A stretch of DNA of 34,839 nt. It comes from an uncultured Clostridia bacterium. Its GTDB lineage: Bacteria > Bacillota > Clostridia > Christensenellales > UBA1242. Each line of letters starts with the position of its first letter. The first letter of the stretch is position 1. This document shows positions 32,074 to 34,839 of the stretch, piece after piece. Location of the stretch: positions 1 through 34,839 of the forward strand of contig CANQUB010000013.1 in NCBI GenBank assembly GCA_947626955.1, given 5' to 3'. Position numbers and translations under genes: made by a program. The notes under the pieces are model-generated. The model saw nothing but the letters and a program-made list of their open reading frames with translations, made no database searches and was not told the DNA's origin.

Positions 32074-32079
32074 ATTATA
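32074..32079 (-). promoter_or_regulatory. Candidate -10 box of hpf
   Basis: TATAAT on the minus strand about 25 bases upstream of the hpf ATG, leaving room for AGGAGG. The -35 region (GCCACA at 17 bp) is far from consensus, so another sigma factor or an activator may be involved. Confidence 0.5.
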
Positions 32080-32120
32080 CACAAATTTTTTGCCTGTGGC
32101 TAGTTTTTTAAACCATGCAT

Positions 32121-32630
32121 TTATCTTTTTTTATAAAGTTTGATCAAACTCTCAATCCAAAGTTTGTTGGGGCTTTCGATATTGACGCTTGGGGCGAGGT
32201 CGCCAGTAGAGATAATGGGAGTTAAATAGATAATAATTCCAACCCTTGTGGAGTTGGGCATGACGGCCGTGTAGAAGTTTATGCTATCGGCGTAGCCGTT
32301 TTTATAGACAAGAAGAGTGACTTCGCCCCAGGTACGCTCGACCGACAGATCAAAGTTGACATTTTTTATGATTGGCACACTTATTAGCGAGGTTTTACCA
32401 TACTTATTGGTGTTTTCGTAGTGGCGGCTCTCAATAACGCAAACCGTGGCGCCGTCTATGGGTCGGTTCGAGTTGGCCTCTAGTACTTCGACTTGAATCT
32501 TGCCGGTGGATACGGTAATGCTGGCGGCTTTTAGCTTGTAATCCTGCCAGCGGGCAAATAAAACAAGGCCGCTTACAATATTGACAGTCAGCAGAAGGGA
32601 AATAATAGCAGCCACGGTTTTTTTGTACAT
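32121..32630 (-). CDS. Membrane-anchored protein with carboxypeptidase-regulatory-like beta domain
   Basis: 169 residues. N-terminal membrane anchor or signal segment (about 5-27) followed by an exported domain with the pattern of a carboxypeptidase-regulatory/transthyretin-like beta sandwich: GKIQVEVLEANSNRPIDGATVCVIE, NKYGKTSLISVP, then VERTWGEVTLLVYKNGYADS. Such domains usually bind or present other cell-surface parts; there is no catalytic motif. No cell-wall sorting signal. It is divergent from the degenerate ABC gene with 57 bases between, and a -10 box TATAAC ends five bases before the ATG, without a ribosome binding site. Partner unknown. Confidence 0.6.
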   Translation of the reverse strand: MYKKTVAAIISLLLTVNIVSGLVLFARWQDYKLKAASITVSTGKIQVEVLEANSNRPIDGATVCVIESRHYENTNKYGKTSLISVPIIKNVNFDLSVERTWGEVTLLVYKNGYADSINFYTAVMPNSTRVGIIIYLTPIISTGDLAPSVNIESPNKLWIESLIKLYKKR

Positions 32631-32635
32631 ACTAA

Positions 32636-32681
32636 GTTATATTCAAAAGTACTAGCAATTTTTCTTTTCTTAGTGTATTAT
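32636..32681. promoter_or_regulatory. Divergent leaderless-type -10 boxes
   Basis: For the plus-strand ABC gene TATTAT (32676-32681) stands six bases before ATG 32688. For the minus-strand gene TATAAC (32636-32641) stands five bases before its ATG. The -35 regions are weak on both sides. Confidence 0.55.
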
Positions 32682-32687
32682 ATAGCC

Positions 32688-33680
32688 ATGATTGAAGTTA
32701 AAAACTTATGCTTTGGATATATTAAAAAGCCGCTATGCTTGGTGGATGTTTCTTTTTCGGTTAAGGATGGAGAGACTTTAATTGTTTGTGGAGGCGAGGG
32801 GTCGGGTAAAACCAGCCTGCTTAAAATTTTGTCAGGGCTAGAAGAATTATATTTTGGCTCAGTTAAAATAGACAATATTGACCTTAAAGAAATTAAACAA
32901 AAGCGTAGCATTTCATATTTGCCGTCGCAACCTGTATTGTTTGAAAACAAGAGTGTTATGTTTAACCTTGAATTTTTGTATAAGACCGAACAAATTGAGC
33001 CTCTTTCAAGCGATAAACTAAAAGAAATTTTTGAAAAATTTGGCCTTGAATTTGAGCCAAAGAAAAAGGTAAAAAAGCTGCCACTGTATCAAAAAAAGAT
33101 CTTGGCATTTATTAGAAGTTATATCAAAAATTCAAGCATCTTACTTGTTGATGATCAGTTTGAAAATGAAACAAGCGAAAATATTGAGAAGCTAAAAAAC
33201 GCAATTTTAGCCCTTAAAGAGTGTAAAAACGGCCACAAAACGCTAATTTTGGTCATAAATAATAAAAACGGACTGATTGCTGCCGATGACTATTTATACC
33301 TAAGTTTTTCAAAAGCTAGGCTTTTAAAAGCTCTAAATGAGCCCATCGACCTTTATATTTACGACTATGTTTTATCATCTAAAAAAGATTATATTTTAAA
33401 AAATGAAGGAAGTTTTTATCTTTATAATTTTGAGATGAGTGTGCCTAAAAAGAAAAAGGAAAGGCCGCAGATTATATATAAAGACAAGGTAAAACTGTCA
33501 GACAAATTTATGCCTATTTTGCAAAAAGCCTGCCTTGAGGAAGGCGAGGAAATTTTTGCAACTCTTGCCGGCTTTGGAGAACTTGACATTGGCGGGCTTA
33601 GCGATGCTAAGATAAATAATATGCTTGAAACTGGCAGCCTAAATTTATACGAGACTGGCAGCCACGAAAAAATTATTTAG
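32688..33680 (+). CDS. Degenerate ABC-type ATPase (MalK/UgpC-like layout)
   Basis: 330 residues. Walker A GGEGSGKTS (35-43) and a Q-loop-like QPVLF (81-85) are intact, but the signature LSGGQ is LPLYQKK (131-137), Walker B is ILLVDDQ (151-157) with Asp in place of the catalytic Glu, and the switch His is Asn (INN, about 190-192). After residue 200 comes a section (ALNEPIDLYIY) that resembles the linker before the MalK regulatory domain, and an unrecognised tail. It probably binds ATP but hydrolyses it poorly or not at all. There is no permease gene nearby. Base composition is more AT-rich than its neighbours. Leaderless-type start at 32688. Confidence 0.65.
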   Translation: MIEVKNLCFGYIKKPLCLVDVSFSVKDGETLIVCGGEGSGKTSLLKILSGLEELYFGSVKIDNIDLKEIKQKRSISYLPSQPVLFENKSVMFNLEFLYKTEQIEPLSSDKLKEIFEKFGLEFEPKKKVKKLPLYQKKILAFIRSYIKNSSILLVDDQFENETSENIEKLKNAILALKECKNGHKTLILVINNKNGLIAADDYLYLSFSKARLLKALNEPIDLYIYDYVLSSKKDYILKNEGSFYLYNFEMSVPKKKKERPQIIYKDKVKLSDKFMPILQKACLEEGEEIFATLAGFGELDIGGLSDAKINNMLETGSLNLYETGSHEKII

Positions 33681-33690
33681 TCAATTCTAA

Positions 33691-33718
33691 TTGATTTTTT
33701 AATTATAATTGTTATAAT
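33691..33718 (+). promoter_or_regulatory. Predicted promoter of the HTH gene
   Basis: TTGATT (33691-33696), a 16-bp spacer and TATAAT (33713-33718). The -35 overlaps a weak TCAAT/ATTGA hairpin with a T-run that may end the ABC transcript. Confidence 0.7.
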
Positions 33719-33754
33719 ACTAACTTAGAAGTCAATAATTTTTAAAGGTGCAAA

Positions 33755-34084
33755 ATGGAAAAAACTAAAAAAACTAGATTTATAGATAATTTCATTTCTT
33801 CGTTGAACGGCGACGAAAAGGTAGAGCTTGCTCAAAAATATTTGACCCCTTCGATAATTTCAGTGTTTGAAGACGAGGAGCTGAAGCAGAGCATAGATGC
33901 CTTCTTTTTGAACAACCTCAACATCAGCGAGACAAGCCGCAATGCTTTTATGCACCGAAACACACTATTATATAGAATAGACAAAATTCATAAGATAACC
34001 GGTCTTAACATTCGTGAGTTTGACGACGCTGTAACACTTATCGTGCTTGAAACCATCTACGAAAAGACCAAGAATCTTATTTAG
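33755..34084 (+). CDS. PucR/CdaR-type C-terminal HTH protein without sensor domain
   Basis: 109 residues. Residues about 45-105 match the PucR-type C-terminal helix-turn-helix: AFFLNNLNISETSRNAFMHRNTLLYRIDKIHKITGLNIREFDDAVTLIVL, with the typical HRNTLxYRxxKIxxxTG core. In PucR and CdaR regulators this domain follows a long sensor region; here only about 45 residues precede it. AAAGGTG precedes the ATG. It stands between the degenerate ABC gene and nth; both are candidates for regulation by it. DNA binding is inferred from family. Confidence 0.8.
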   Translation: MEKTKKTRFIDNFISSLNGDEKVELAQKYLTPSIISVFEDEELKQSIDAFFLNNLNISETSRNAFMHRNTLLYRIDKIHKITGLNIREFDDAVTLIVLETIYEKTKNLI

Positions 34085-34092
34085 AGAAAATT

Positions 34093-34839
<747 letters not shown>

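Noticed and set aside
32688-33680. Functional sugar-importer ATPase
   Set aside because: The layout recalls MalK, but signature, catalytic Glu and switch His are missing and there is no permease or binding protein in the window.

Overview
The window reads as a chromosomal housekeeping segment from a Bacillota member, most likely an uncultured, mid-GC, gut-type clostridium. Gene content and order point this way: ylbJ / tmcAL(ylbM) / pta-ackA / ylbN-type DUF177 / rpmF / plsX / rnc / smc / ftsY / ylxM / ffh / rpsP / khpA / rimM / trmD / rbgA / rnhB / yraN / rplS, then polA, ctsR-mcsA-mcsB-clpC, long-form hpf, nth and the start of obg. TGA is used as a stop and most intra-operon genes have ordinary AGGAGG-type ribosome binding sites. 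The species cannot be named from the sequence alone.

Layout. 1-284: repeat-rich intergenic DNA (two repeat modules and an array of hairpins joined by AGTATCATT linkers). 285-3425: YlbJ-like membrane protein, a PnuC-like transporter and TmcAL. 3426-6600: phosphotransacetylase and acetate kinase (acetate/ATP branch), then DUF177 protein and ribosomal protein L32 under their own consensus promoter. 6600-12879: plsX, rnc, smc, ftsY. 12880-14986: ylxM-ffh-rpsP, starting from a promoter whose start site lies in a 13-bp-arm dyad. 15000-18890: khpA, a terminator/promoter junction, then rimM-trmD-rbgA-rnhB-yraN coupled by overlaps, and rplS with a structured leader. 18900-26926: polA and an accessory stretch (GNAT-like protein, lytic transglycosylase, ASCH protein, bacterial-PH membrane protein, membrane-anchored metzincin-type protease, a second repeat-rich intergenic region, tRNA-Leu, YpsA/SLOG-like protein). 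26950-32050: CtsR-controlled protein quality-control operon and hpf. 32100-34839: a one-TM beta-domain protein, a degenerate ABC ATPase, a PucR-type HTH protein, nth, and truncated obg.

Functionally the core couples membrane lipid start-up (PlsX), SRP-dependent protein targeting (FtsY, YlxM, Ffh), ribosome and tRNA maturation (S16, KhpA, RimM, TrmD, RbgA, L19), and chromosome maintenance (Smc, RNase HII, Pol I, Nth). The stress operon (CtsR repressor, McsA/McsB arginine kinase, ClpC unfoldase) has a visible CtsR operator over the predicted start site.

The most notable signal is a promoter class. Six genes at transcription-unit starts (polA, the GNAT-like gene, the lytic transglycosylase, the metzincin, the YpsA-like gene, the ABC gene) have a -10-like hexamer exactly six bases before the ATG and no Shine-Dalgarno sequence, and a seventh has a spacing of five. 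This predicts leaderless mRNAs. Other points worth a second look: a 76-bp direct repeat that duplicates the 3' end and terminator of a tRNA-Leu gene, a tRNA-Leu with anticodon AAG, repeat modules shared in opposite order between the two intergenic regions, and an ABC ATPase that has lost its signature, catalytic Glu and switch His. I found no CRISPR array, phage, conjugation or recognisable defence or biosynthetic system.
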